From Apis mellifera (Eukaryota; Arthropoda; Insecta; Hymenoptera; Apidae): a stretch of 64,000 bases of DNA. Within the stretch, counting starts at the first letter, position 1; each line of letters starts with the position of its first letter. The translations under genes and the position numbers were made by a program. Where the stretch lies: positions 11,467,050 to 11,531,049 of the forward strand of contig NC_037647.1 in the NCBI RefSeq assembly GCF_003254395.2, written 5' to 3'. Positions 24,811-37,975 of the stretch are shown in pieces. The notes beneath the pieces were generated by a model, which saw only the letters and a list, made by a program, of their open reading frames with translations, did no database searches and was not told where the DNA came from.

Positions 24811-27800
24811 TTATGTTTCTACACCTCTTCCTAAACCAGACCATCTGTCTGGTACTGGTAAGAAATATCGGTGCATAGCAGCTATAAAACGAGCTCTATA
24901 TTCTTCAGGTGATATTATTGTTGGCAATTTTCCCTGGCCACCTAATATACCTGATTTCTTCACCATTGTTTCTAACTTTTTATCCCAAGTAAACGTCCTT
25001 ATATAATCTATAATTATATAATATACATATATATATATATATATAAATATCTTTATCTACATCTAAAAATATAATTTTCTAAACTTACCTATTATACCTA
25101 AAACGAGTTCATCCGAGTTTGGTTCTAAACCAACTAATAATGAATAATCCATTACAGAATTATCAGCCAGAAATTTAGTATCTTGTTCAATGGCTTTATT
25201 TAAAACTGCTTTGGAATGTGATCTAATATAGAGCGGTGAATCACAACTCACTAAAAATATATATCTTATATTATTTAATTCACAAGTTTTTATATAAAAA
25301 ATTATTAATAATTATATATAATATAACGCTTACTGTTTAATAAATTTTCATCGAGTAATACAAGTTCTCCTTCGTGACACATATCATCGGGATTTACTAG
25401 CCGATTTCTTACCGATCCCTTTAAATCAAATTTATCCGTTATTGCTCTCTTGTAAAATAAATTTTCCATAACTAATACGCTAGTTCGAAGCGCTGCATTT
25501 GTTGTATTATTCTTGAAAGATACTCTATAAACACCGACTATCTTTCCCAACAATGTTGGTTGCTTAGTTTGTTGACACTTTTCCATATAAGAGAAATAAT
25601 TTGGTGCAAATTCAAGAAATATTTGCATTTCTAATCTAGACATCTCTTTTATGATAAACCTGTCATCTGCAACAAAAAATGTGTTGACAAATTATACATA
25701 AATAATAAATTAGAAATTTCATTTTGATATTCATAATTCATTACATATATGTAAACATATATTCATACAATTTGATACCTCGAGTTTTACAGAAAGTACT
25801 TCCACTTTTGCCACCTCTTGCAGCCCATTGTACACTACGACTTAAACTTCTTGTAAAACCATCTTCTCCACACGGTAAAACATTTTCTCTAAAAGCAGCA
25901 AATTGCGCAGCAAAATATATTCTGCAATAGAAATTTGTCGTCACATCATTAAATTGAACTTCAATGTAATTCTGTTGCTTTGTTATTTTCTTGTCTTCAT
26001 CAGTTTCTGTAGTCACTGATGGATTTTGTATGCAAGAATCCATATTTGAAATGCTTTTATCGGAATCTAATGGACTTGTAGGATTTGGACTATTTCCTCG
26101 GAAAAATGACAAAACGGACGGTCGCTTAAACTCTCCAGATTGTGTGACATCGGGAAAATTTTCCTTATTTTCGGGAAATTTACGTTTGTTCAAAGGACTG
26201 GGATTTAAATCCGGACCTTTTACGGTACGCGTTAATTCATGAAGTGCATGTTTATAATCATGCGAATCTAATGCATATGCAATTATAGATGATGGTTCTG
26301 TTTCATATACTACTATAGGTACAACTGATCTGTAAAACAAAAAATATCTTAGTATATCAATTGATTACATATAATTATCTCTAATATATCACATACACAG
26401 AAAAGTTTTAATATAATTAACAAACCCAAGAGGAAGTAAATGATGTTCCAAAGTTCCTAAAGGATTTGGTATTGGTTGCGTAACAGGAACAGAAGGCAAT
26501 AATTGTGACAAAATAGTTTTTTTCTTTTTCTTCTTATCTGGCATATCATCAAAAGTGATGGGTAAAACGTCAGAATGTGATCTCTGATGCATTTTTGGAG
26601 AACCTTGGACAACAACAATGTCTTCAGGATTACTTTCTAAAATTTCATTGTCTGAATTTTCTATGCCTTCTGTCCCTTGTAAATCATTTTGTACTGCAGC
26701 AATTGCATCTATAGCATTATAATCTGCTGACATAGGACTTAAATCTTCTAATTGTGATTCTGATGCAGTGTCTTCCGTTATGTATCCATCTGTATCGATA
26801 ATGCTGTTACTTCCAGTCGTTAATGATCGTTCAGTAAATCGCCTTGGTCTTTCATCTTTCTTTTTAACAGACATTTCTAAAATTTTTGCATTCCAAGTGT
26901 ATACAACTTCTGATATCAATCGTTTAAGAATTACTATTCCATCTTCAATTCTAAACATCAAGGCTTGAACTTGTTTCTCGGATACCTTTCCTTCAAGTTT
27001 TTTATTTTCCAAAGTGGGAGACGTTAATTTTAATTGTATTTCTTCTATTTTGTTTTTGAAATATTGCTGATCTTTTGTTAATTGCTGTTTAGCAGCATTT
27101 AAAATATCCATATCTGTTTGTAAAGTTGTTAATTTTTCTCGTATACAGGAGAACACTTCATCTCCCTTTAATGCTAAACTTTTCATTTCTTCTATCACAT
27201 CTGCATGCTGCTTCGGATCATACATGATATTTATTAAAGGAGGCGGTAATGAAATTTCCCACTGAGATATTTTTGTATATTTAAACACAGCCAGCATATT
27301 TTTTTTTGTGAAATACTGATAATGATCATGATGAAGCGAGTGTTGACAAGTGTCTGTACCACGTCTAGTATATGCATTTCCATGAAAACGTAATTCCAAG
27401 TATTTTGCAAAAGACAAAGACCAAGTATCATCAGACATTGGTACTACGGGTGATACACTTTTACATTTCATACATTTGCTCCACATTAAAATTTGATTCG
27501 TATTTTCTTGAGAAAACGGTTCAGAGCTCATTTCACTTAAACTAATATGTATGCATCCACCGTCATGTGCGAATCGTCGAACATGATGAGCAATCTGTGC
27601 TCGACATGCTTGAGCAGGGCATTTGTATTCAGATGTTAAACAATAACGTTCTAAGAAACGTCCAAGAGCGATATCATTCCTTCCGTATAAGTCCATATTA
27701 ACTACCCAAGGATTTACACAAAACGCTGGTGTGTCATTGTTACCAGTATGAGAAAAACTACAAAATAATACAGATAAACGTTGATGACTGGTAGGATCTA

Positions 27801-30800
27801 AGCAATCGGGCCACATTGGAGATTGTTCATTTACCTCTGATTGCATTAAAATTTGTTTATCTGACAAAACATTATTGGTTGGATATAATCGACTACCGCA
27901 TGCTCTAAAATTGGCTAATAAAGCTTGCACCTCTCGACTATCTACGTCTGTAGTTAATTTTGCTTGAACGAATGGATGTTGCGGTTTTAATTTTAATTTC
28001 ATTAGTGGATTTTCAGTTACAGATTGCTCTACAGATACGTTATTCGTTTTAATCTCTTTTATTTTATCTACGAACTGTATGGAATAAAAGATTTCTCTTG
28101 GGAAAAAGCTTCGTAATATACAATTCCTTCCTGTTTCAGTTTCTAAATAAGGTATAGAAAATTTTAAATAAGGTGAAATACTTAATATAGTACCTTCCAA
28201 TGCTTTCTTAAATTTATTTAATAATGGTAAATCAGCTACGCTCAAATGTTGACCATTTGGACTAGTTTGACTAAAAACATCTTCCTCATTTTCATTTAAA
28301 TATTGATGTAAAGGATCACTATGATCACTAATAGATTCGCCATATATACGTTTTTCTTCTGAAATGATTTTATCTTTTATCTTTGATTTTTCAACTTCTT
28401 CTTTGATATTTTGATTGACTTTTCTATTAATCTTACTCCCAAATAATTCCATAGTACTATTTGGATCTTCTTTGTCTTCTGTGTCAAGATCAGAACTATT
28501 ATTTAAATTATCATTATTTGATTTATTTATTATATAATCTCCTGCACCTTTTTCATCAAGTACAGAAGATTTTGTTTTAGATTTAAATAATTTTAAAGTA
28601 TCATAAGGATCAACATCTTCAGATAATATTGAAGATATTTGTTTAACAGAATCTGAAGTTAACATATTTTCATTATGATATAAAGCTATATCTTTTATCG
28701 ATGAACTTCCATTTTCTGAAAGTTCTATTTCTATACATTCAGAATAATTTAATAGATTTTTAGAATCTTCTTGAACTTCTGATATTTTTAAAATTTCTGT
28801 ACTATCTGAATAGTCTTTATTATGAATTAATAATAAATCATTTCCATCGTTAGATTTAGTATGCAATATATTATTGGTTTGTTGAAAGTTTTTGAAATCT
28901 TTGAACGATGTTTCATCCAAAAATGGATTATCCTTAGAAGATGGGGGTTTTGCAAATTCATCCATAAGAAATGATTTTTCAAGTCGCCAAGAATAAGTAG
29001 CAAATATCATCATTGAAGTAACATTTTTTACTTTTTTTAATTCTGCTTGAGAACCGCCTCGTAATAAGATCGTAGCTCCAAGATGTGGATTTGCACATCC
29101 CTCAAAATACATTAATGTTTTGATACCATCTGGAAAAAAAAAAAATAATCAGTTTTATTTCGTTAAAATAAAAAATTCAGAAAATTAAATTTTTCATTAC
29201 TCACTTTTTTCGTTTGAAAAATTTCGCAAATAAAATTTTTTACATGTACCAAGCATATATCTAGCGCTTATATGCGCATCAATAGTATTTACGATATTAG
29301 CACCTGTGCATCGTGCAATTCTTTCAAGCACACTAAGTTTAACATTTAAAACAAGTGTTACTCCACATTCTCTAAGTCTATCTTGTGCTAATCTTGATAC
29401 AGAACGATGTACCAGTACAACATCTGGACCAAGAGCGGTGATTCTAGCAACTGTATGTCCTAAATATTCATTTTCCTATAAATAAAAAAAAATATTTATT
29501 GTACTGAAAAAATTAGAACATTGTTAAATTTTTCTTCATACTTGTAACATCACAGGTTCTAAACTTAATAATTTTCCCTCTACGCGTTGATACATTAATC
29601 CACATTGAAGCAATAAAATTTTTGGATGAGCTATCATTGCATTCATTCCTCTATGTGCAACATTTTTTGTACAAACTACACCAGATACAATCTCGCAATC
29701 ATCTCTATTTCCACCTGAACATTTTTTTATTTGCACGTATTGCCGAATATCTAAATCATCGACATTATGATTTAAATCTGGTCTAACATAATCAATAATT
29801 TGATGAGCAATAGGAAGTATTACTTCTGACCAATTTTGCGATAAACCTTCTTTATTAAGAAGTTGTTTAATTAACGAATCTTCGTGTTGCTTGAATGCAG
29901 ATCTATATTTAAATAAATTTAAATAAATATATATTAATATAATATATAATACATATATATTATTTATTTATATATAATAACTTACATTAAACTTTCATAT
30001 GCATGAAGTTCTCCAAACGCAGTTCGAAGATTCGTTGGTTTATGCCAACCATTTTTTTCTTTAAACTCTTGTACCTGTAGTGTATCATTATCATTTAAAA
30101 GATCATCAGCAATTTTAAAATTACATTTATGTGATTTTACTGTGACTTCTTTTTGTTCAATTATACCATCACTACTATCTACGGAAATTGTAGTCAAATC
30201 TTCTGATGTAGGCCTTTTTAATGTAACAGTAGATGCTTCTAAATTTAAATCTAAATAAAAACTTGAACTAGAAGATGGTAAACGACCAGCTGTTTGTTGC
30301 ATTGAATTTGAAGGTTTAGTTTCACTTTCTGAATCTAAAATTATATTTCCGTATATATTTGTAATTTTTGTATTTTCGTATTTTATTTCTATGAATTAGT
30401 TTATAGAAATATTTTATATATTACCAGTAGTTGAATCGTGTTGTGGAATCGTTTTTACCCATGCAGGTTCCTGAGCATCACAAGTATTTTGAGTTTCAGT
30501 TAATAAATCAGTACTTTGCATATTAGATAATTTTACTGGTTTAAATACAGCTGCTGTATCACTGAATTCATTATCAGCAAGTACTGGTTCTATAAAACCT
30601 GCTTCCAGCAATGCTTGTCCTATAGCAGTAGCTTGTATGCTGTAAAATATTGTATTTTAATATTTTTGTATATATATATTTTTTAAATTTGTTTTATTTA
30701 TACCGAGTAGCTGCCTTATTTTGTGCAATCATCCAATTTACTAGTTCATTAGCTAAAAAACAATTGTGGTAACTTTTCAATCTAATCCTGTGCGTTTGTA

Positions 30801-32083
30801 AAAGAATTGCTTGACTAGATCTAAATAGCTCTTCATAAATCATCCTTAAAGATGCTGAGTTTTGTAAAACAATAGAACGTTCGTGAGATGTTAAATAACT
30901 AGTTGTTGGTCTGAAAAAATATATTTATAGGATAACTATATATTTTATCAATCTCTAAATTATAATAAATTATTAACACTTAATTATAAAAATAAAACAA
31001 ATAAAATTTAATACCGTCCAATAGCATATTTTTCTTCCATATATCCTACACTTGGTTTTCTACAGATTGAAGTTTCATCCTGTATCGATTCATTTGTACT
31101 TTTTTGAGAAATAGGTGGTAAATTATTTCCATATTTAACTTGAAGATCTTCTTGCAATGCTTTTAAATCTGCTGATAGATCACTTCTCATATCAGATGAT
31201 TGCAAATAAGATAAAACTACTTTACAGCAATATGTACAAACTCTGAGATCACCTATTATAAAAAGTTTGTTACTAATTAAACTTACAAATTAATTAATGA
31301 AATTATTCATTTATTATTTATATTTATACCAGTGCATCCCATAATTTTTCCAGGTATCTGATCAGAACAACATTTTGAGCAAAATATTTGACCACAAACA
31401 CGACAATGATGTCTTCTGCGAAATGTTGTAAATCGTTCACCACATTCATAACATTGTTTGCTTACACTATCTGGCATCCAATAACTTCTCAATTGAGAAT
31501 CTTTGTATGAACGTAAGTTCTAAATTAAATTAATATCATTATTATTTTAAATAATTTATATTTCTTAATATATATAACATGTGAAAAATAACTTACATTA
31601 CTTTTTAAAGCTACAATATTACTAATACGTTTTAATACATTTGGTAAGCTTCTGCCTTCACAAGAATCTAATGGAAAGTTCATCATACTTGAATTGTCAT
31701 CTTCAGGTGATTTTTCTGTACTTTCTGATTGTTTCCAAGATTCAGAATCGGATGAGCTTTGTTCTTCATTCGTAGAAGAGATTGTAGAATCATCAACATT
31801 TTGTGATCCTAAAAATTACATGATATATATATAAATATATACATACGTTATATATAAATTTATCATTAATTTCTATACTTTGACGACATAAAATAAATTA
31901 GATTTTAAAATATATTACATTTTATATTTAAAAAAATAAAATGAAATACAATAAACAAAAGATTTTACCTTTAGTGAAATTAAAAAATTTCGAAAATAAA
32001 GAAGCCACACCAGGTTGACTTTCTTCGGGACTTAACGGAGCGAACTCCGTAAGTTTAGATGGCGAATTCATATTTTTATTCAT
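24811..32083 (-). CDS. PIKfyve: PIKfyve/Fab1, phosphatidylinositol 3-phosphate 5-kinase
   Basis: Fourteen exons join without a break to 2034 residues (human about 2100, fly about 1800). In transcript order: 32083-31969, 31808-31597, 31519-31330, 31252-31015, 30910-30704, 30639-30425, 30334-29986, 29902-29542, 29475-29205, 29129-26426, 26329-25779, 25666-25334, 25250-25089, 25007-24811. Every junction keeps frame at GT-AG. The FYVE zinc finger (about 117-190) has WMPD, the Cys pairs from C132 and RRRHHCRVCG. A DEP domain follows (about 265-345), then the TCP-1/chaperonin-like domain (about 510-760, VLVHRSVSRLAQD, YFEGCANPHLG). A large acidic linker fills the 2704-base exon. The C-terminal PIP kinase has FIIKEM (K1811), DLKGS (1885-1889), MDYSLLVG (1949-1956) and DYIRTFTWDKKLE (1970-1982). 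Known role: makes PI(3,5)P2, and PI5P, on endosomes and lysosomes; FYVE binds PI3P. All catalytic motifs are present, so it is judged functional. The start is the only in-frame ATG before an upstream stop. Confidence 0.96.
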
Positions 32084-33037
32084 TTTGTCCAATGTTATCT
32101 TTTTATAAACATTTTTAAATAAAACTTTTTAAATATTGTTCTCGCATCTGTGTTGACGAGTGTGTAAGAATAAAATTTTTTGACAGAAATGTCAAATCAC
32201 AGATGATACCTTGTCCGTGGTCAGCTATTCGTACACGTTACATCGTAATATTTTTACCTTTGTATAGATAATATAGCACACACTATAGAAATTATCAACA
32301 AATTGATATTTCAGTCACAGAGTAGATATAACATAGATTGATTATCCAATGCATTTTTGTATTACATGTATAGTTCAAGCAGTTTCGTAAGCCTTAATAT
32401 TTTTACCGATTCCGGTTAGAATAAGATCTCAACGTTAGTAATGGTTGGAATTGAAATTAAATTTCTGTTTAAATCTTGCCATTGTCGGATATTATACGGA
32501 CATAACATCAATAATTATTAAAAAATTGATATTAATAGAAAGTATTAATAGAATATTATAAATTATAAATATAAAATTTATTAAATTATATAAATAATTT
32601 TATTAAATTATAATATTATAGATTATAAATATTATTTATTATAAATTATAAGTTATTAACATTAAAATATTTGATATTTAAATATTTGTTTGGAATCGAT
32701 TATTTATATCGTTCGAAAGACAATTATTTATATCGTTATCGATATATTTGTTTCGACGCTCGACTTTGTCCGCCGAGCTACGATTACCAGGTGGGGAGAG
32801 TTTACAAGTTAGTTTCGTTTCCATCGTTGTACTGTTTCGACGTAGTTAAATTACTTGTGTTCCGTTTTGCGTATAATTTAAAATTACGTATGAATTTCGC
32901 TAAGATTTTGTACAGTTTTTGTTCGTGAGTGTTTTAAGTAAGTTTATTTACGAAAATAAATATAGCGGCAATCTCACGTGTTTTATTTCCGAGTGTCGAT
33001 ATAATTTACCATTATATATCAACGAGAATTTGTCGCC
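32084..33037. promoter_or_regulatory. PIKfyve upstream region, possible divergent promoter
   Basis: Upstream of the PIKfyve start the sequence is of mixed composition for about 400 bases (probable 5' UTR and promoter), then nearly pure A/T to about 32700. A TATCGATA (DRE) octamer lies at 32737-32744. From there to 33040 the sequence is again CpG-containing, as at promoters, and leads into a candidate plus-strand first exon. A bidirectional arrangement is inference. Confidence 0.35.
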
Positions 33038-33056
33038 ATGATGTTATTTACGAACG
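33038..33056 (+). other. Candidate short coding first exon (ATG to donor)
   Basis: A GCCATG start context opens a 19-base frame (M-M-L-F-T-N plus one base) directly followed by a strong donor, GTAAGT. It lies just downstream of a CpG-containing stretch and a DRE site. No downstream exon was found in the window, so the gene it might belong to is unknown. It could equally be chance: ATG plus GTAAGT pairs are expected occasionally. Confidence 0.25.
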
Positions 33057-33761
33057 GTAAGTCGTATATTTTTTCATATACACGACTGGTTTATTTTTTA
33101 AATGTACAATAAGCATGATGATTACGAGGATTTTTCGATTTTATTCGAAATGCGTTTATTTAATTGTGTTTGTTGTTCATAAATTCATCTCTGTTATTCG
33201 TTTGTGGTTATGCTTGAGACAATAAAAATAATATTACTTATAATACAGCTTTTTTAGAAAATTGAGGGTTAGCTTTTCTATTATCGAATTATCGAATATA
33301 TCTCTAATTTATAATTCAATAATCGAATTCGCAGCGCGAGATATTGTAATATTGATAATCGTGAAGTTTAGACGTGTCATTTTTTCTTGAGGTATGCTTT
33401 AGTTATTGCGTAGTATTTATTTTCATAGTTATTCTTTATTATTTCATTTAATTATGTGTTTCTTATTATAATTGGGAATTTTTTGGTGATAAATTTTTTT
33501 TTTATTCATTTATTTGATGGTTATAAATATTTCATGTGTCTCGTTATATTTTTCAAAAATCAAATTTGATTATATTGATAATCAAAATTGTATTTTAATT
33601 GATTAATTCTATATATTATATATTTGTTTCAAAATTTTTATTTTTCTTTGTTTCTAAATTATTAGTTGATCTAACTTTGAAGCCGCGAAAAATTCCAATA
33701 TGGATGTCAAGAAGACGCGATAAAATTTGATATTTTGTGATCGTGTGCAATACGTCGTTGT

Positions 33762-33910
33762 AGAGTCAGTGTTTATTTCGTAATAATATTTTGAATTTTT
33801 TAGAACATCTATCTATTAAATTTAAATATAAATTTATTTCGCGAAATTAGAGTCAGTGTTTATTCGATTATACTATGAACAATAGCAGTACAAATTCTTC
33901 GCATCTAATG
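33762..33910 (+). other. Candidate alternative first exon with duplicated initiator
   Basis: The segment GAGTCAGTGTTTATT occurs twice, near 33764 and 33850, each containing TCAGT, the arthropod initiator consensus. The second is followed by ATG at 33875, a 12-codon frame starting M-N-N-S-S-T-N-S, and a good donor (GTGAGT) at 33911. Its exit phase (0) differs from that of the candidate at 33038 (phase 1), so both could not feed the same acceptor in frame. No acceptor exon was recognised. Confidence 0.25.
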
Positions 33911-36379
33911 GTGAGTCGTATGCATTTTTATTCTTTGGGTTATTCAATCATGTTATACGATAAAAGATTTTAATTGTCAGAAATGATTGATTGTATTAGA
34001 TTTTCAAAATTATAATGTTCGCGAAGTAATATTTACATTTTTCTATATTTTATTAATTAAGATTAGGATTTTTTATAACTTTTAGATTTAATTATTTGAT
34101 TCTCTATTGAAATATCAATTTGATAAATTGATATTTCAATAATCATAATTTATAAATTTATCACATGTCAAATAATTAAATCTTATTTAAATTTCATTTT
34201 TTCTGTATCTCAGTCGGCAAGAATAGTAGTTATCATCATCAAGTTAGACTCTTAAGCTTGCTAGTTTCAAACATAGAGGACCTAACGAAACCTTTGCATA
34301 ATCGATGGGAATAAATATAAGGGGCGATAAATTTATTCCTGTCAAAATTGTATTCCACATGTATCTACGTAATAATATAAGAATTAACAATTTGAAGTAA
34401 ATAAAAATTATACATATGGATTTTGTAAAAAACTTTTACCAAAAAAAAAATGTTTCGGAAAAAATTACTTCTTATAAAACTTAGAAAATTAAATTAAAAA
34501 ATAAAAAGTAGAATATTATCGAAATCATCGAATATTATAAATTGAAAAATTTTGGAATATTTACACATTTTTCATATGACTACCAACTTTAGAAATGTCA
34601 ATCATTCAGTCATCCGTAAAGATTGACTCATTAAAATTTTACACGTTAATTGGTTCGTTTATATGTGAAAGGCTAGAAGATTAAAAACGTGTGGAATGCA
34701 ATAAAATCATAGAGCCGTGTCGAAAAAGAATAGAACGAGATACATGTAGGAGAATGGCCTACGAGTAATTCGTAATAAGAATCACGTCGATGTCGACGTA
34801 GCTCATCTTCGAAACCCGTAATTACCGGCGCCGGTGGAAGAACCGAGACTCGGTGAGCAGCCACCTTTTAAAAAGGTGTTAAAGCGTGCCGCGAGCGTGG
34901 TTGGCTAGACGTTAATTTAAAACAAACCAAAGGATAGCCGCGATTCGAAATCTAAGAAGCCATCTTATATTCCGACCCAAGACACATTTCGGTCTCGTTG
35001 AATCGGTTCAGTAACGTATCAAAGATATGGGCGAGGCATTATATTTTATAGTACGGCGAACAAAAAATTTCCATTTATATCTCGAGATAATTCCCTCTTT
35101 TTCATAAGAGAGATTAAAATGGCCTCTTCGATGTATATTTCGAAGACACGGTAGAAAAATAAAAATTTATATTTCGTCGTATAATTTATCCACTCGAGAT
35201 AACGTAAATTTAATTTTTACGTGCTTTTAAATATTTAACAACGACTATTTACGATACGTAATACGCAATATTAAGAATTTTTTTAAAAATTTAACGGAAG
35301 GGTTCTCCGATCTTTCGCGACGACGTTGTAACCGAAGATTTGCTACCTACCTTGTAATCAACAAGATTTTTTAGCAATTTTTTTTTTTTTACAACAACCT
35401 CCGAGATAAAATCCTGGATCCTCCTTTCTTTTGCACCTTTACCTTCACCTTTTTCCCCCCCTTTTTTAAAATTCTTCCACGATCGCTAGTTAACTGCGAA
35501 GAATACTCTTGTCGATACACTTCCAGCCAATATTTTTAATTATCGTACAATCACTCTTACATATTGGTTTCCGATATTGGACAATAACGTGGACGAAAAA
35601 TGATGGGAAGATTTCGATCTATATGCTCGGTCGAAGGATATGCGCATGGGCCAAACGTTAACGAGACAGCTCTGGAGGCTCATTAAGGCCCCGCTTTATC
35701 ACGATCGGGGCAACGATATATGCAACGGCGAAAGGTCTGTTTTCCAAATTGAAAACAGCGCTCGCTCGCTTATCGCGGCCGCCGATCTACCATGTATCCC
35801 CCTCCTCCCCCCTAATCGCCAAAGTTAAAGGCGCCAAGTATCGCGATCTGCGATCTATCGATCTTCCAAATTAGCATCCAGTCCCGTGAATCTTTTTTCT
35901 CTTAATTCCAACTTTTCTCAATAAATTTCTTTTCTTTACGTAAAATTTCGTCTCGATTTTTCTTTCTTATCGTCATTATCGTTTCGTTCTTATTTCAATT
36001 ATTGGAGATTGGAAATCAAGATGCGTGGAAAATTTGAATTCTTCGTTTTAACGCAACGTGGTAATAGTCGGAATCGATATTATTTAAAATTGGATAAAAT
36101 GGATAAAAATGGATTATTCGGCGGATGAATGGAAATTAAGAGGAAGAAGAAAAATTAGGTAGGAGGAGGGCGAATTTTTTGTTTTTTTGTTTGGGAAGGA
36201 AGACGCGTGGCCATATTTTACAAGCGGGGGCGTGAAACGGATAATTTGGAGAGGAGGGAGAGAGCGATATCCGATCGTATATCAGAGCGTGGAATAGCCG
36301 GTCGCCTTCAAATTATCGGAAACAAGGGCGAAACTAATGGGCCGACTCCGGGCCATCTGGCCTCGCAGGGCCGCCCGAT
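33911..36379. other. Gene-poor region with changing composition
   Basis: A/T-rich to about 34650, then more GC-rich patches (34790-35000, 35600-35850, 36200-36430). Short open frames occur in the GC-rich patches, for example 62 codons at 35640-35828, but none resembles a known family or carries convincing splice sites. The palindrome cluster at 34824-34878 is listed separately. Confidence 0.4.
34824..34878. other. Cluster of three strong palindromes
   Basis: Within 55 bases lie ACCGGCGCCGGT (34824-34835, perfect), ACCGAGACTCGGT (34842-34854, perfect around a central A) and CACCTTTTAAAAAGGTG (34862-34878, perfect around a central A). They are unrelated to each other in sequence. A 63-codon minus-strand frame crosses them but was not recognised. 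Confidence 0.6.
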
Positions 36380-37975
36380 TCCACGCCAATTCGATCACTG
36401 TTTTCACGCCTCGCAAAAGGAACGTTGCCAACGCGCGTGTAATTTTTCCTTTTTTTTTTTTTATTTGATCAAATTGTCCTTACGTAAGGAAATTGTTCAA
36501 TTGGATTTTTCAATTCGATCACTGTTTTCACGCCTTGCAAAAGGAACGTTGCCAACGCGCGTGTAATTTTTCCTTTTTTCTTTTTTTCTTTTTTTTTCTA
36601 TTTGATCGAATTGTCCTTACGTAAGGAAATTGTTCGATTGGATTTTTCAATTCGATCACTGTTTTCACGCCTCGCGAAAGAATCGTTGCCAACGTAATTT
36701 TTCCTTTTTTCTTTTTTTTTTATTCGGTCGAGTTTCGATCTTAAATAAGGAAATTCTTCAACAATTTTTCAATTCGATCACTGTTTTCACGCGTTACGAA
36801 AGAATCGTTGCCAACCTAATTTTTCCTTTTTTCTTTTCTTTTAGTCGAGATTTTAAATTCGTCAAAGTTTCTAATTCGATTATTGTTTTCGCAAGTGAAT
36901 TTTTGCCAATAAATCGTTGCATGTATAATTTTTTCTTTTTATTCGATGGAGTTTCGATCTTAAATAAGAAAATTCATCAAAATTTCTAATACGATCACTA
37001 TTTTCACGCCTCGCAAAAAAATTGTTGCCAACGTAATTTTTTCTTTTTTCTTTTTTTTTTTATTCGGTCGAATTTCGATTTTAGATGAGGAAATTCATCA
37101 AAATTTCTAATTCGATTTCTGTTTTCACGCCTCGAAAAAGAATTGTTGCCAACGTAATTTTTTCTTTTTTCTTTTTTTTTTTTATTCGGTCGAGTTTCGA
37201 TCTTAAATAAGAAAATTCATCAAAATTTCTAATTCGATCACTGTTTTCATGCCTCGCGAAAGAATCGTTGCCAACATACGTAATTTTTTCTTTTTTCTTT
37301 TTATTTGATCGATTTTAAATAAAAAAAATTGTTTCTAACGCACGTAATTTTTTCGTTTCTTTTTTTTTTTTATTCGGTCGAATTTCGATTTTAAATAAGA
37401 AAATTCATCAAAATTTTTAATTTGATCACTGTTTTCACATTTGAATAATTTTTCCTTTCGATGGAGTTTCGATCTTAAATAAGAAAATTTTTCAATAATT
37501 TTTCAATTCGATCATTATTTTCATGTCTCGTAAAAAAATTGTTTCTAAAGCACGTAATTTTTCCTTTTTTCTTTTTTTTTTTATTCGGTCGAGTTTCGAT
37601 CTTAAATGAGGAAATTCGTCAAAAATTTTTCAATTCGATCATAATTTTCACGCCTCGCAACATATCTAATTTTTTTGTTTTTCCTTTTTCCTTTTTTTTT
37701 ATTCGATCGAATTTCGATCTTAGATAAGAAAATTCGTCAAAATTTCTAATTCGATCACTGTTTTCACATTTTAATAATTTTTTCTTTCGATCTTATATAA
37801 TAATTTTTCAATTCGATCACTGTTTTCACGCCTCGAAAAAAAATTGTTGCCAACATACATAATTTTTCCTTTTTCTTTTTATTTTTTTGGAATTTCCATT
37901 TTAAATAAAAAAATTCATCAAAATTTTTAATTCGATCACTGTTTTCACATCTGAATTGTTGCCTATAAATAAATC
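36380..37975 (+). repeat. Minisatellite, about 115-bp unit, about 14 copies
   Basis: Copies are recognised by CAATTCGATCACTGTTTTCA followed by CGCCTCGCAAAA, then GTTGCCAACG, then a T-rich stretch with TTTTTCCTTTTTTC, then TATTCGGTCGAGTTTCGATC and AAATAAGAAAATTCATCAA. Copies begin near 36387, 36509, 36648, 36771, 36873, 36988, 37109, 37229, 37424, 37504, 37629, 37749, 37808 and 37930. The first three share an extra TCCTTACGTAAGGA palindrome lost later. Open frames through the array come from the repeat and are not genes. Confidence 0.92.

Noticed and set aside
34673..34864. 63-codon minus-strand frame with a fairly protein-like start
   Set aside because: Begins with a GTG rather than ATG, crosses three palindromes, and no family or flanking exon could be identified. 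Kept as unresolved.
36207..37727. Chain of open frames of 62-119 codons
   Set aside because: They are successive copies of the 115-bp minisatellite.
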